NCBI GenBank assembly: GCA_964593795.1
Contig: CAZQJC010000163.1
Coordinates: forward strand, 1 to 64,000
Length of the DNA stretch: 64,000 nucleotides
Direction: 5' to 3'
DNA from: JAHFDS01 sp964593795
GTDB taxonomy: Bacteria; Myxococcota_A; Polyangia; JAHFDS01
Each line of letters starts with the position of its first letter. The stretch's first letter is position 1. A program made the translations under genes and the position numbers. Under the pieces are notes generated by a model. That model was not told where the DNA came from, made no database searches, and worked only from the letters and a program-made list of their open reading frames with translations. Shown piece by piece: positions 23,238 to 32,100 of this stretch.

Positions 23238-24803
23238 CTACGCGCCTGCGTCCCGCCCCGGCACCGCGTCCCTCACTCCGCCGTCCACCGGGGGCGGCAC
23301 GGGCGCGCACTTCGCCTCGAGCGCCTCGACCCTGCCGCGCTCCTTGCCCCACGCCTCCTCGTCGTCGCAGAGCGCCGAGCGCTCGAGCGCCGCACGTGCT
23401 GCGCGCGCGGTCGCCTCGCACTTGCCGAGGCGCTGGCTCGCCTCGGACAGCGCGGCGAAGGGCGCGGGGCTCGCGGGCAGCCGCCACGCCGCCTGCGCCG
23501 CGAGACGCTCCGCCTGCTTCGCATCGCCCGCCGCCAGCGCCGCTCGCGCGCCGAGGAGCAGCGCCGCCCCGTGCGCGGCGCCGCGCGTGGCCGCCCGCTT
23601 CGCCGCCGCCTGCCACTCGGCCGCGTCCTCGGTCCTGTCCTCGAGCGCGCGGGCCAGCATCCACCACGTGCGCCAGTCGTCGGGCGCCGCGTTCGTGCCC
23701 TCGCGCGCGATCGGGACCGCGCCCGCCGAGCCGGTCGCCAGCCGCGCCGCGACCACGCGCACCGACGCGTTCTTCGGATCGAGCCTGCGCGCGAAGTCGG
23801 TCGACACCTGCGCGCGCTGGAGCTGCAGCGCCGGCACGGGGTGCAGGAGCGACGACAGGTGCAGGAGCGCCCGGAGCGCGTGCGCCTCCGCGGGCGGCAT
23901 CTTCCGGTCCGCCAGCACCTCCGGCTCCGGTCCGAGCGGCACGCGCGACGCCGCCAGCTCGTTTCGCCCGAGGAGCGCCATCGCGCGCGGCGCGAGCGCC
24001 CCCGCCCCGTCGGGGCCGAGCACCGCCGCGATCGCCTTTGGCGCGGGCTCGCCGGCCGACAGCTTCCCGAGGAGCGCGTGCAGGCCCTCCGGCTGGTCGG
24101 CCGCCATCGTCTGCACGAGCAGCCACGCGCTCGCCTCGAACGTCGCGCGCTCGGCCTCGGGGACGCGGTCGAGCTCGCACCGTCGCATCGTCAGCGCCCG
24201 CGCCAGATCGAGGCCGCCCTCGCGCTGGATCCGCGCCGCGAGGCCCGGATCCGGCTCGCCCACGTGCGCGAACGTCCCCCGCGCGTCGGCCTTCACCTGG
24301 ATGGAGCCGAGGTGGTGCGAAAGGCCCGCCTGCAGCCACGCCGGCGCGGTCGGCAGAAGCCGCGTCACCAGGGACCGCGCGATGAGCCCGCTACCCAGCT
24401 CCTCCGGGTCCGCGGGGACGACGAGCATCTCCTCGGGCCCCTCGACCACGAGCGCCGTGCGCCGCAGCCGTACGAAGTCCTCGAGCGAGCGCAGCACCAC
24501 GAGCGGCTCGCGCGCCGAGGGCAGCACCGCCGCCGGGAAGAACGCCAGCACGACCTCGCGCGTGCGCTCGGCGCGCACGAGGGCCTTCCTCGCCTCGTCG
24601 GGGGGCAGGTCCGTGCGCAGCGAGTAGTGGGCGCTCTCGAGGTGCCGGAAGGCGCTCACCTTCTGGGCGAGCGCGCTCCCCTCTCGCGGCGGCGCATAGA
24701 CGTACACGGGCGCCGCCTCGTGGCAAGCCCCAAGCGCGATCGCGCCCGCAACGAGCGCGCTGCGCGCAACGAGCGCGTTGCGCGCGGCCCGCGCGCGTGG
24801 CAC
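23238..24803 (-). CDS. Lipoprotein with degenerate peptidase-MA-like domain and TPR-like helices
   Basis: A 521-residue ORF from GTG 24803. The signal peptide ends in lipobox ALGAC. Residues about 35-260 resemble the peptidase MA family found with TPR proteins (SAHYSLRTDLPPDEAR, LVVLRSLEDFVRL, TAPAWLQAGLSHHLGS). The HExxH zinc site expected before the PAWLxxGL block is absent (RSLVTRLLP), so it is probably not an active protease. The C-terminal half is Ala/Leu-rich helical repeats consistent with TPRs (WWMLARALEDRTEDAAEWQAA, ARAALAAGDAKQAERLAAQA). Its start codon is only 9 bp from that of the divergent FIST gene. Confidence 0.8.
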   Translation of the reverse strand: MPRARAARNALVARSALVAGAIALGACHEAAPVYVYAPPREGSALAQKVSAFRHLESAHYSLRTDLPPDEARKALVRAERTREVVLAFFPAAVLPSAREPLVVLRSLEDFVRLRRTALVVEGPEEMLVVPADPEELGSGLIARSLVTRLLPTAPAWLQAGLSHHLGSIQVKADARGTFAHVGEPDPGLAARIQREGGLDLARALTMRRCELDRVPEAERATFEASAWLLVQTMAADQPEGLHALLGKLSAGEPAPKAIAAVLGPDGAGALAPRAMALLGRNELAASRVPLGPEPEVLADRKMPPAEAHALRALLHLSSLLHPVPALQLQRAQVSTDFARRLDPKNASVRVVAARLATGSAGAVPIAREGTNAAPDDWRTWWMLARALEDRTEDAAEWQAAAKRAATRGAAHGAALLLGARAALAAGDAKQAERLAAQAAWRLPASPAPFAALSEASQRLGKCEATARAARAALERSALCDDEEAWGKERGRVEALEAKCAPVPPPVDGGVRDAVPGRDAGA

Positions 24804-24812
24804 AACGGCACA

Positions 24813-25973
24813 GTGCGCTGGGCTTCCGCCGTCTCCGAGCAGGCCACTCCTGCGCGTGCGGTGAGCGAGCTCGCCGCCGAGCTCCAGGCCGCCCTCGGCC
24901 CCGAGCCCGCCGACCTGGCGGTGCTGTTCGCGTCGCCGCACCATGCCTCGAGTTTTGCACGCCTGCCTGGCCTGGTGCGCGACGCATTTCCGCGCGCGGT
25001 CGTGATCGGCTGCTCGGGCGGCGGCGTCATCGGCGGCGGCCGCGAGATCGAGTCGAAGCCGGCGATCTCGCTGTCGGTCGCCCACCTGCCCGACGTCGTC
25101 GTCGAGCCGTTCTGGATGTCCCCCGACGAGATCCCCGCCGACGCCGCGGCCTGGCAGGCGCGCTTCGGCCGCGACGCCACGCGCCACTTCCTGCTCCTGC
25201 CCGATCCGTTCTCATGCGACGCCGAGGACGTCGTGGCGGACCTCGACGAGGCCTACCCGACCGGGCGCAAGGTCGGGGGCCTCGCTTCGGGCGGCACGCG
25301 CCCCGGCTCGAACGGCCTCTTCCTCGGGGGCGCGCTCAAGCGCTCGGGCCTCGTGGGCGTGGCGCTCGCGGGCGCGGTCGTCATCGACACGCTGGTCGCG
25401 CAGGGCTGTCGCCCCATCGGCAACCCGATGATCGTCACGCGCTCGGACGGCCACGTGATCGAGGAGCTCGACCACAAGCGCCCGCTCGACATGCTCAAGT
25501 CGCTCTACGAGAGCCTGCCGCCTCCAGAGCAGGAGCTCTTCCGCGGCGCGCTCTTCGTCGGCCTCGAGATGAAGCAGGAGCTCGAGTACCACGGCGGCGA
25601 GCTCCTCGCGCGCAACCTGGTGGGCGTCGATCCCAAGAAGGGCGGCATCGCGGTCGGCGCGGAGGTCGCGCCCTGGCAGGTCGTGCAGTTCATGCTGCGC
25701 GACGCCGCGGCGGCGGCCGGCAACCTCGAGCGCCTCCTCGACGCGCACGTCGCGACCGGCGCGCCGCGCCCCGCCGGGGCGCTGCTCTTCTCGTGCCTCG
25801 GCCGCGGCAAGGGACTGTTCGGCAAGGACGATCACGACACGGATCTCCTGCGCTCGCGCCTCGGCCCGGTCCCCCTCGGCGGCTTCTTCTGCAACGGAGA
25901 GATCGGCCCCCTCGGCGGCGCGACGTACGTGCACGGCTACACGAGCGCGTTCGCGCTCGTCCGCGCGCCCTGA
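24813..25973 (+). CDS. FIST domain signal-sensing protein
   Basis: A 386-residue protein from GTG 24813. The N-terminal FIST domain is recognisable by RWASAVSEQ, LAVLFASPHHA, VVIGCSGGGVIGGGREIE and RKVGGLASGGT. The FIST_C part carries GALLFSCLGRGKGLFG, PLGGFFCNGEIGPLGG and HGYTSAFALV. FIST proteins are sensory domains thought to bind small ligands; the NosP members are heme proteins that sense nitric oxide. No output domain is attached here. It is followed after 18 bp by a HiPIP-like protein and a cupredoxin, which suggests a redox or copper/NO link (inference). Confidence 0.9.
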   Translation: MRWASAVSEQATPARAVSELAAELQAALGPEPADLAVLFASPHHASSFARLPGLVRDAFPRAVVIGCSGGGVIGGGREIESKPAISLSVAHLPDVVVEPFWMSPDEIPADAAAWQARFGRDATRHFLLLPDPFSCDAEDVVADLDEAYPTGRKVGGLASGGTRPGSNGLFLGGALKRSGLVGVALAGAVVIDTLVAQGCRPIGNPMIVTRSDGHVIEELDHKRPLDMLKSLYESLPPPEQELFRGALFVGLEMKQELEYHGGELLARNLVGVDPKKGGIAVGAEVAPWQVVQFMLRDAAAAAGNLERLLDAHVATGAPRPAGALLFSCLGRGKGLFGKDDHDTDLLRSRLGPVPLGGFFCNGEIGPLGGATYVHGYTSAFALVRAP

Positions 25974-25991
25974 CCTTGCTACGTTCGCGGC

Positions 25992-26234
25992 ATGGCCGAA
26001 GACGACCTGCCCAAGCCGGAGCCCAAGGAGATCGACGAGAAGCTGTCCATCCAGCTGCGGCACCTCGCGGAGGACGCGGTGCTGCGCGGACAGCCGAACG
26101 GCGACGAGAAGTGCGACAACTGCCTCTACTACATGGATCCCGACAAGAAGATCTCGTACTGCTGGCACTCGAAGCTGCGGATTCTCGTCGGCGGCGAGTG
26201 GTGGTGCCAGTGGTGGGAGAAGCAGGAGGAGTGA
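25992..26234 (+). CDS. HiPIP-like tetracysteine protein
   Basis: An 80-residue acidic protein with four cysteines in the pattern C-x2-C-x12-C-x14-C, ending GEWWCQWW. This matches the layout of high-potential iron-sulfur proteins, where four cysteines hold a [4Fe-4S] cluster and a GWC-x-x-W element closes the fold. There is no signal peptide, whereas classical HiPIPs are periplasmic, so it may be a cytoplasmic relative or a zinc-binding protein. It lies 18 bp after the FIST gene, and its TGA overlaps the next ATG (TGATG), so the three genes are almost certainly co-transcribed. Confidence 0.75.
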   Translation: MAEDDLPKPEPKEIDEKLSIQLRHLAEDAVLRGQPNGDEKCDNCLYYMDPDKKISYCWHSKLRILVGGEWWCQWWEKQEE

Positions 26235-26626
26235 TGCGGGCGCTCCTGGGCGCAACGCTGCTCCTGGCGATCGGCGCCTGCGACAAGAAGCCCGCCGCGC
26301 CTGCGCCCGCCGCGGCGCCGCTGGTGGTGCCCGCCATCGAGGTGAAGGGGCGCCAGGTCGACGTGCGCGTGACGATGAAGGGCTACGAGCCGAGCCGCAT
26401 CAAGGTGCGCGCCGGCGAGGACGTGACGCTCGTGTTCCTGCGCAGCGAGCCCAACGAGTGCGCGGCCGAGGTGGTCTTCCCGTCCCTCGGCATCAAGAAG
26501 GAGCTGCCCGTCGGAAAGCCCGTCGCGATCCCGATCCGCGCGGAAAAACCGGGCGAGATCGCGTTCGCGTGCGGCATGGACATGATGAAGGGCAAGCTCG
26601 AGGTCTCCGCCGCCCCGCCGATCTGA
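26234..26626 (+). CDS. Cupredoxin-like lipoprotein
   Basis: A 130-residue protein from ATG 26234. The signal peptide ends in lipobox AIGAC, then a Pro/Ala linker. The rest is one cupredoxin-like domain of the type found next to copper transporters: GYEPSRIKVRAGEDVTLVF, SEPNECAAEVVFPSLGIKK, and AFACGMDMMKG. The Cys-Met-rich ends fit copper binding, but the classical two histidines of blue copper proteins are not evident. By family it may buffer or carry copper in the periplasm. It closes the FIST/HiPIP-like cluster. Confidence 0.85.
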   Translation: MRALLGATLLLAIGACDKKPAAPAPAAAPLVVPAIEVKGRQVDVRVTMKGYEPSRIKVRAGEDVTLVFLRSEPNECAAEVVFPSLGIKKELPVGKPVAIPIRAEKPGEIAFACGMDMMKGKLEVSAAPPI

Positions 26627-26637
26627 CTTGCGTGTGA

Positions 26638-26768
26638 CGGCCTCGGAAGGCCGCCACCAGGAGACCGCCGCGCGGCCTCTCCCGCCCGGGCAGAGCCCGG
26701 TCGGGCCCCCCTCCAGCGTCTTCGCTCGCTGTGCTCGCTACGCCCTTGCCGCTCGCTGCGCTCGCCTC
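26638..26768 (-). repeat. Dispersed intergenic repeat, inverted copy D
   Basis: On the minus strand, the block at 26719-26768 reads GAGGCGAGCGCAGCGAGCGG, then CAAGGGCGTAGCGAGCACAGCG and ACGCTGGAGGGGGGCCCG, matching the copies at 9250, 44351 and 50125. It ends in a GGCCT/AGGCC hairpin (26638-26653). It sits between the convergent cupredoxin and DUF1963 genes. Confidence 0.8.
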
Positions 26769-26805
26769 GCCGGACTCGCGATCGTCCCCACGGATTCGTC
26801 CGGCG

Positions 26806-27891
26806 CTACGCGCAGCGGCTGCGATCGTCACTCAGCACGGTGACGCGGTCGAAGCGCGCTTGCCGGAGGTCCTCTTCGGGGATCCAGAAGTAGAGCCGGC
26901 CGAGGTCGCCCCACAGCCACGGCACGGACTCGTCGGAGTCGAGCTGGAGGAGCAGCCGCCAGCGGTGGCACCGCTCGAGGAGCTCGCTCGTCAGCGCCGT
27001 GCCGCCGGTGCTCGACGAGCCGCCGGCCGCGAGGATCTCGCAGGCGAGCTCCATCGAGTCGCCGAAGGGCTCGGCGTGGCCGAGCAGCTTGTGGTGCGCG
27101 TCGCCCCCGCCGCCCGCGAGGAACGCGGCGATGTCGCGGTACCTTCCGGCCTCCTCCTCGTCGAGCCGTGCCCGCAGCGGATTGCGCGCGTCGAGGTCGG
27201 GCAGATCGTCGTAGGCGACGAGCTCGAGGGCGCAGGGGACCTGCAGGACGGCCGGCGGCTGCGCGTCGGCCGGCGGTTCGGTGGGGATCCCCGCGTCCGC
27301 GGGCGCGTACACGACCGGGCAGGCGGCGCCGCGCAGCCGGGCCTGGCCGAGCACCTCGGCAGAGAAGAAGAAGCAGAGCAGCCCGTCTGCGGGGAGCGGG
27401 CCCTCGCCGAGCGCGCGGATCTCAGCGAGGTCGAGCTGCAGGAGGAAGTCGAGCGGGCGACCCGCGCAGCGCGGCCACTCGTGGCCGACGGGCAGGGTGG
27501 GGCGGCCGCCGAGGTGCGAGCGGCCGGGCGCTTGCGTGCGGCGCGGCGAGAGCCGGATCGCGCGGCGCAGGAGCGGCGCCACCGCCGTGGAGTGGGCTGC
27601 GAGCCCCTCGGCGTCGAAGAGCGCGCGCCACGCGTCGCCCTGTGGCGTCGCGATGCCGCAGAGCCGCTCGAGCTGGTCCGCGCCGTCCCGGCGCTCCCGT
27701 CGCACGAGCTGGCGCAGCAGCAGCACGCAGGCGCAGAGCGCCAGCGCCAGGAGCGGCAGGCCCTGCCGCGGGTGGAGCACGCTCCAGATCGCGGGCGCGA
27801 CGAGGGCCGCCATGGACCCGACGAGGACCAGCCAGCCCACGCGCTCGCCCATCCTCGGGGCCCTCGGTCGCCTGTCCGCCCCCGCGCCCAT
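26806..27891 (-). CDS. DUF1963 (YwqG-like) protein with N-terminal membrane segments
   Basis: A 361-residue protein from ATG 27891. Two hydrophobic segments lie in the first 65 residues (VGWLVLVGSMAALVAPAIW and LPLLALALCACVLLL). The C-terminal 260 residues match the DUF1963/YwqG family: SHLGGRPTLPVGHEWPRC, PLDFLLQLDLAEI, GLLCFFFSAEVLG, HKLLGHAEP, and LLLQLDSDESVPWLWGDLGRLYFWI. The biochemical role of this family is unknown. It starts 3 bp after the patatin-like gene ends, so the two are probably co-transcribed and act at or near the membrane. Confidence 0.87.
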   Translation of the reverse strand: MGAGADRRPRAPRMGERVGWLVLVGSMAALVAPAIWSVLHPRQGLPLLALALCACVLLLRQLVRRERRDGADQLERLCGIATPQGDAWRALFDAEGLAAHSTAVAPLLRRAIRLSPRRTQAPGRSHLGGRPTLPVGHEWPRCAGRPLDFLLQLDLAEIRALGEGPLPADGLLCFFFSAEVLGQARLRGAACPVVYAPADAGIPTEPPADAQPPAVLQVPCALELVAYDDLPDLDARNPLRARLDEEEAGRYRDIAAFLAGGGGDAHHKLLGHAEPFGDSMELACEILAAGGSSSTGGTALTSELLERCHRWRLLLQLDSDESVPWLWGDLGRLYFWIPEEDLRQARFDRVTVLSDDRSRCA

Positions 27892-27894
27892 CCG

Positions 27895-29073
27895 TCACTC
27901 CTCGCGCTCGCGCGAGTCGAGCTCGGGCCCGTGATCCAGCCACGCGCGCGCGGCGTGCTCACCGGCGTCGTGCATCTCGCGCAGCGTGCGCGGCTCGAAG
28001 TACAGGTACGAGCCGGCACCGAACAGCGTGCTCGACTCGGGGCGGATCGCGCGGAAGAGCTCGACGACCGCGAGGTCCGGCGCCTTCGAGCGCGCGGCGA
28101 GCGCGTTGCGATCGAGGAGCAGCTTGCGGTCGATGTTGTACGCGTTCTCGAGGAACGCGTCCGCGAGGCGCTCGATCGCGGCGCCGAACGTCGCCGGGCG
28201 CGCGCCCGGGTGCGCAGGGCCCGTCGTCACGAGCACCGGCACGAGCCGCCGCGCACCGAGCGCCACCGCCGGTGCCATCGGCGAGTTCACGAGGAGGCCG
28301 CCGTCCCACAGGAGCTGGTCACCGATCGGCACCGGGTTGAACAGGAGCGGGATCGACGCGCTCGCCAGCACCATGTCGAGCGTGATGACCGGTTCGTAGC
28401 GGTAGTGCCGCGACGCCGCGGGGCTCGCCTTCCGGGGCGGGTGGTTGACGATGCGGACGACGCCGCCCGTCTGCACGTCGACCGCGTTGATGGCGAGGCG
28501 CACCTCGCTGCGCAGCGTCGTCCCGCCGATCGCGTCGGCGAGCCGCTCGCGCAGCGGGCTCGTGTCGAAGAGGTAGCTCGTGCCGATCCCGTCGAGCAGG
28601 TCGGACAGGGAGTCGAAGCGCGCCGTCATCGCGAACTCGAGCACCATCGAGAGGAGGCCGCTCGCGCGGTACCAGTGGTGCCGTCGCAGGAGCGAGCCGA
28701 GGATGCGCAGCTCGCGCCAGCGCGGGCGCACGCCGCGCACGGGCTCGCGCACCGCGAGCTTGGCCAGCGCCCGCTCGAGCGTGCGGAAGAAGACCGCGTT
28801 CGCGCGCACGGGGGGCTTTTCGGCGAGGTCGAGCCAGAAGCGCAGCATGCGATCGGGAGGCACGCCGGCCGCGATGAGCGCGCCGTTGAGCGCGCCCGCC
28901 GAGGTGCCGCTCTCGACCGCGGGGCGTCCGCGCAGGCCGCGCGGGTGCTCGCACAGGGCCTTCCACACGCCGACCTGGAACGCCCCCCTCGCGCCGCCGC
29001 CGGACAGCATGAGCCCCACCGGCCGCTTCGGATCCGGCGCGAGCAGGTCCCGGCGATCGCGCGCAGGCGACAT
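27895..29073 (-). CDS. Patatin-like phospholipase
   Basis: A 392-residue protein from ATG 29073. The Ser-Asp dyad is intact: oxyanion loop SGGGARG near residue 25, nucleophile motif GTSAG near residue 56, and DGG in WDGGLLVNSP near residue 257. By family it hydrolyses acyl ester bonds in membrane lipids or acylated proteins. There is no signal peptide and no obvious RssA- or ExoU-type extra domain. The middle segment (about 90-170) is Arg-rich and helical. It is followed immediately by the DUF1963 gene and is divergent from a large multidomain kinase (82 bp between starts). Confidence 0.93.
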   Translation of the reverse strand: MSPARDRRDLLAPDPKRPVGLMLSGGGARGAFQVGVWKALCEHPRGLRGRPAVESGTSAGALNGALIAAGVPPDRMLRFWLDLAEKPPVRANAVFFRTLERALAKLAVREPVRGVRPRWRELRILGSLLRRHHWYRASGLLSMVLEFAMTARFDSLSDLLDGIGTSYLFDTSPLRERLADAIGGTTLRSEVRLAINAVDVQTGGVVRIVNHPPRKASPAASRHYRYEPVITLDMVLASASIPLLFNPVPIGDQLLWDGGLLVNSPMAPAVALGARRLVPVLVTTGPAHPGARPATFGAAIERLADAFLENAYNIDRKLLLDRNALAARSKAPDLAVVELFRAIRPESSTLFGAGSYLYFEPRTLREMHDAGEHAARAWLDHGPELDSREREE

Positions 29074-29155
29074 CGCTCACATCGTACGTGAAGTCGGGCT
29101 CGGTCGGGGGACCCGTCCGGGCCCGCCGCGGCCGCGTGCTACGCTCGCCGCGGGC

Positions 29156-32100
29156 ATGGAACCCGGCGCACGGGCCTTCGCGCCCCCCTCGGCCTTCGGC
29201 GAGTACGAGCTCGTGCGCCCGCTCGGTCGCGGCGGGATGGGCGTCGTCTACCTCGCCCACGACACGCTCCTCGACCGGCACGTCGCGATCAAGTTCATCA
29301 CAGGCACCGTGCGCGGCACCCTCGACGACTGGGACCACGCGCGCTTCTTCGTCGAGGCGCGCGCGATCGCCCGCCTCGCGCACCCGAACGTCGTCGCGGT
29401 GCACCGCGCGGGCGTGGTGGCGGATCACCCGTACCTCGTCTCCGAGCTGGTGCGCGGCCAGAGCCTCGCGGAGCTCCCGCGGCCGATGCCGTGGCGCGAG
29501 GTCTGCGCGATCGGCATCGATCTCGCGCGCGGGCTCGCGGCGGCGCACCGCGCGGGCGTGCTGCACCGCGACCTCAAGCCCGCGAACGCGATGCGCGGCG
29601 AGGACGGCACCGTCAAGCTGCTCGACTTCGGCCTCGCCAAGGTGGTCGAGGCGAGCACCGCGCGCACGCTCAAGGCGGTCCCGAAGGCGTCAGACATATC
29701 TGCAGATCCGAATGCGACGCGGCCGCTCGCGCCGGCGCCCGCCGCCGGGGGCGCGGGGCCCACGTCCTCGGACGCGCCCACGGAGCGCGCGGGCACGCCG
29801 CTCTACATGGCCCCGGAGGTGTGGCTCGGTCAGGTCGCGACGGAGCGCTCGGATCTCTACTCGCTCGGCGTGCTCCTGTACGAGCTCGCCGCGGGGGCGG
29901 CCCCGCTCGCGGGCCTGTCCGCCGAGGCGATCGAGGCCCGCGTGGCGTCCGCCGACGCGCCCCCGCTCGCGACGCGCGCGCCCGGCGTGGAGCCGCGCTT
30001 CGCGGCGCTCGTGGACGCCCTGCTCGCGCGCGATCCGGCGGTTCGGCCAGCCAGCGCCGACGCGGTCCGCGAGGCCCTCGAGGCGCTCGTCGACGCCGGC
30101 GCGGCGCGCGCGCTCCCCGAGGGTGCCCCGTACCGTGGGCTCGCGCCGTTCGAGGCCGCGCACCGCGCGCTCTTCTTCGGCCGCGACGCCGAGGTGCGCG
30201 CCGTGCTCGATCGCCTGCGCGCGCAGCCGCTCGTGCTCGTCGTGGCCGACTCGGGCATCGGAAAGTCGTCGCTCTGCCGCGCGGGCGTCGTGCCGCGCGT
30301 GGAGGAGGGCGCCCTCGGCGACGTGGCCCCCCGGCGCGCGATCTCCCTCGTGCCCAGCCGCCGCCCGCTCGTTTCCCTGGCCGCGGCGCTCGGCCCCTCG
30401 CTCGGCGGCGAGGCGGCGGTGGAGGCGCTCCTGCGGGAGCGTCCCGCCGACCTCGGGCGCGAGCTGCGCCGGGGCGAGGGGCTCGTGCTGTTCGTCGATC
30501 AGCTCGAGGAGCTCGTCACGCTGGCCGCGCCCGCCGAGGCCGCCGCGTTCGCCGCGGCGCTGACCTCGATGGTCGCCGCCGGCGGCGCCCTGCGCGTGCT
30601 CGCCACGGCGCGCACGGACTTCCTCTCGCGCCTGCAGACGCTGCCGACGCTCGGCCGCGAGATCTCGGCCGCCGTGCTCCTGCTCGGTCCGATGGACGCC
30701 GAGGGCCTGCGCCAGGCCATCGTGGGCCCCGTCACCGCCAAGGGCTTCCGCTTCGAGTCCGAGGGGACCGTGGAGTCCCTGCTCGCCGAGGCGCTGCGCG
30801 CGCGCGGCGGCCTGCCGCTGCTCGAGTTCGCGCTCGCGCTCCTGTGGGATCGCCGGGACGAGGCCCGGCGCGTCATCCCCGATGGCGCCCTCGAGGCGCT
30901 GGGTGGCGTCTCCGGTGCGCTCGCGCGCCACGCGGACGGCGTGCTCGCGGCCCTGCCGCCGGCCGAGCGCGCGGAGGCGATGCGCCTGCTGGGGGCGCTC
31001 CTCACCGCCGAGGGCACGCGGGCGCGCCGCGCCGACCGCGAGCTCGTGCTCGCCGGCGGGGGGCCCGCGCGCGCGGCGCTCGATGCGCTCGTGCGGGGGC
31101 GACTGCTCGTCGCGACCGAGGCCGACGCGCCCACCGAGACCGCCTACGAGATCGCGCACGAGGCGCTGGTCGACGGCTGGAGCACGCTGCGCGGGCTCGT
31201 GTCGCAGGACGCCGGCCGCCGCTGGGCCGAGGAGCGCGTCGCGCGTGCGGCCCGCGAGTGGGAGCGCCTGCACCACGCGCGCGAGGCGCTCTGGGGCGAG
31301 CGGCAGCTCGCTGAGACGCGCGCCGCGGGCCCCGGCCTCGGCGAGCTCGAGCGAGCGTTCCTCGCGCGCAGCCGGCGCGCGGTGCTGGGCCGTCGCCTGC
31401 TGCGTGGAGGCGCGGTGCTCGCGGTGCCGGTCCTCATCGGCGCGGCGCTCCTCGTGGCGCGCGCCCGCGTCCGCCAGGAGCTCGAGGCCCGCATCGGCGG
31501 GCACGTGACGGCGTGCCTCGGCGCGCTCGACGGCGCGGCGATGCTCGCGCGGTCGGTGGACGCGGAGCGCACGCGCGCGCTCGCCCTCTTCGACGCGCAG
31601 CGCCCGGAGGAGGCAGAGGCGGGCTGGACCCGCGCGGCCGCGCTCGCGCACGACCTCGAGGCCCGCCAGCTCAGGGCCCAGCGCGAGATCGAGGCCGCCC
31701 TGCCGTACGACCCCGATCGCCCCGCGCTGCGGGCCCTGGCGGCGCGCGCCCTCCACGAGCGCTGGCGCACGAGCCGGGATCCGCTCGCCCGCGACGACCT
31801 CGCCGAGCGCATCGTCGCCCTCGATCCCCACGGCCGCGAGGCCGGCTCGCTCCGCGCGAAGGCCACGCTGTCCGTGACGAGCCTGCCGGCAGGCGCCGCG
31901 GTCTCCATGCGTCGCCTCGGAGGCGCGGAGGTCCCGCTGGCGCCGATCGGCCGCACGCCGCTCGAGCTCGCCCTGGACCACGGCTCGTACCTGCTCGAGG
32001 TCACGGCCGAAGGGGGCCCGCCCGTGCGCCTGCCGATCCTGCTGGAGCGCGGCGAGCGCCTCGCCGCCGAGGTCCCCATCCCGACCGCCACCGAGATCCC

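Noticed and set aside
23410..24385. Large plus-strand ORFs opposite the peptidase-like lipoprotein gene
   Set aside because: Composition is Arg/Pro/Ala-rich with no recognisable domain; the minus frame has a lipobox and coherent structure.
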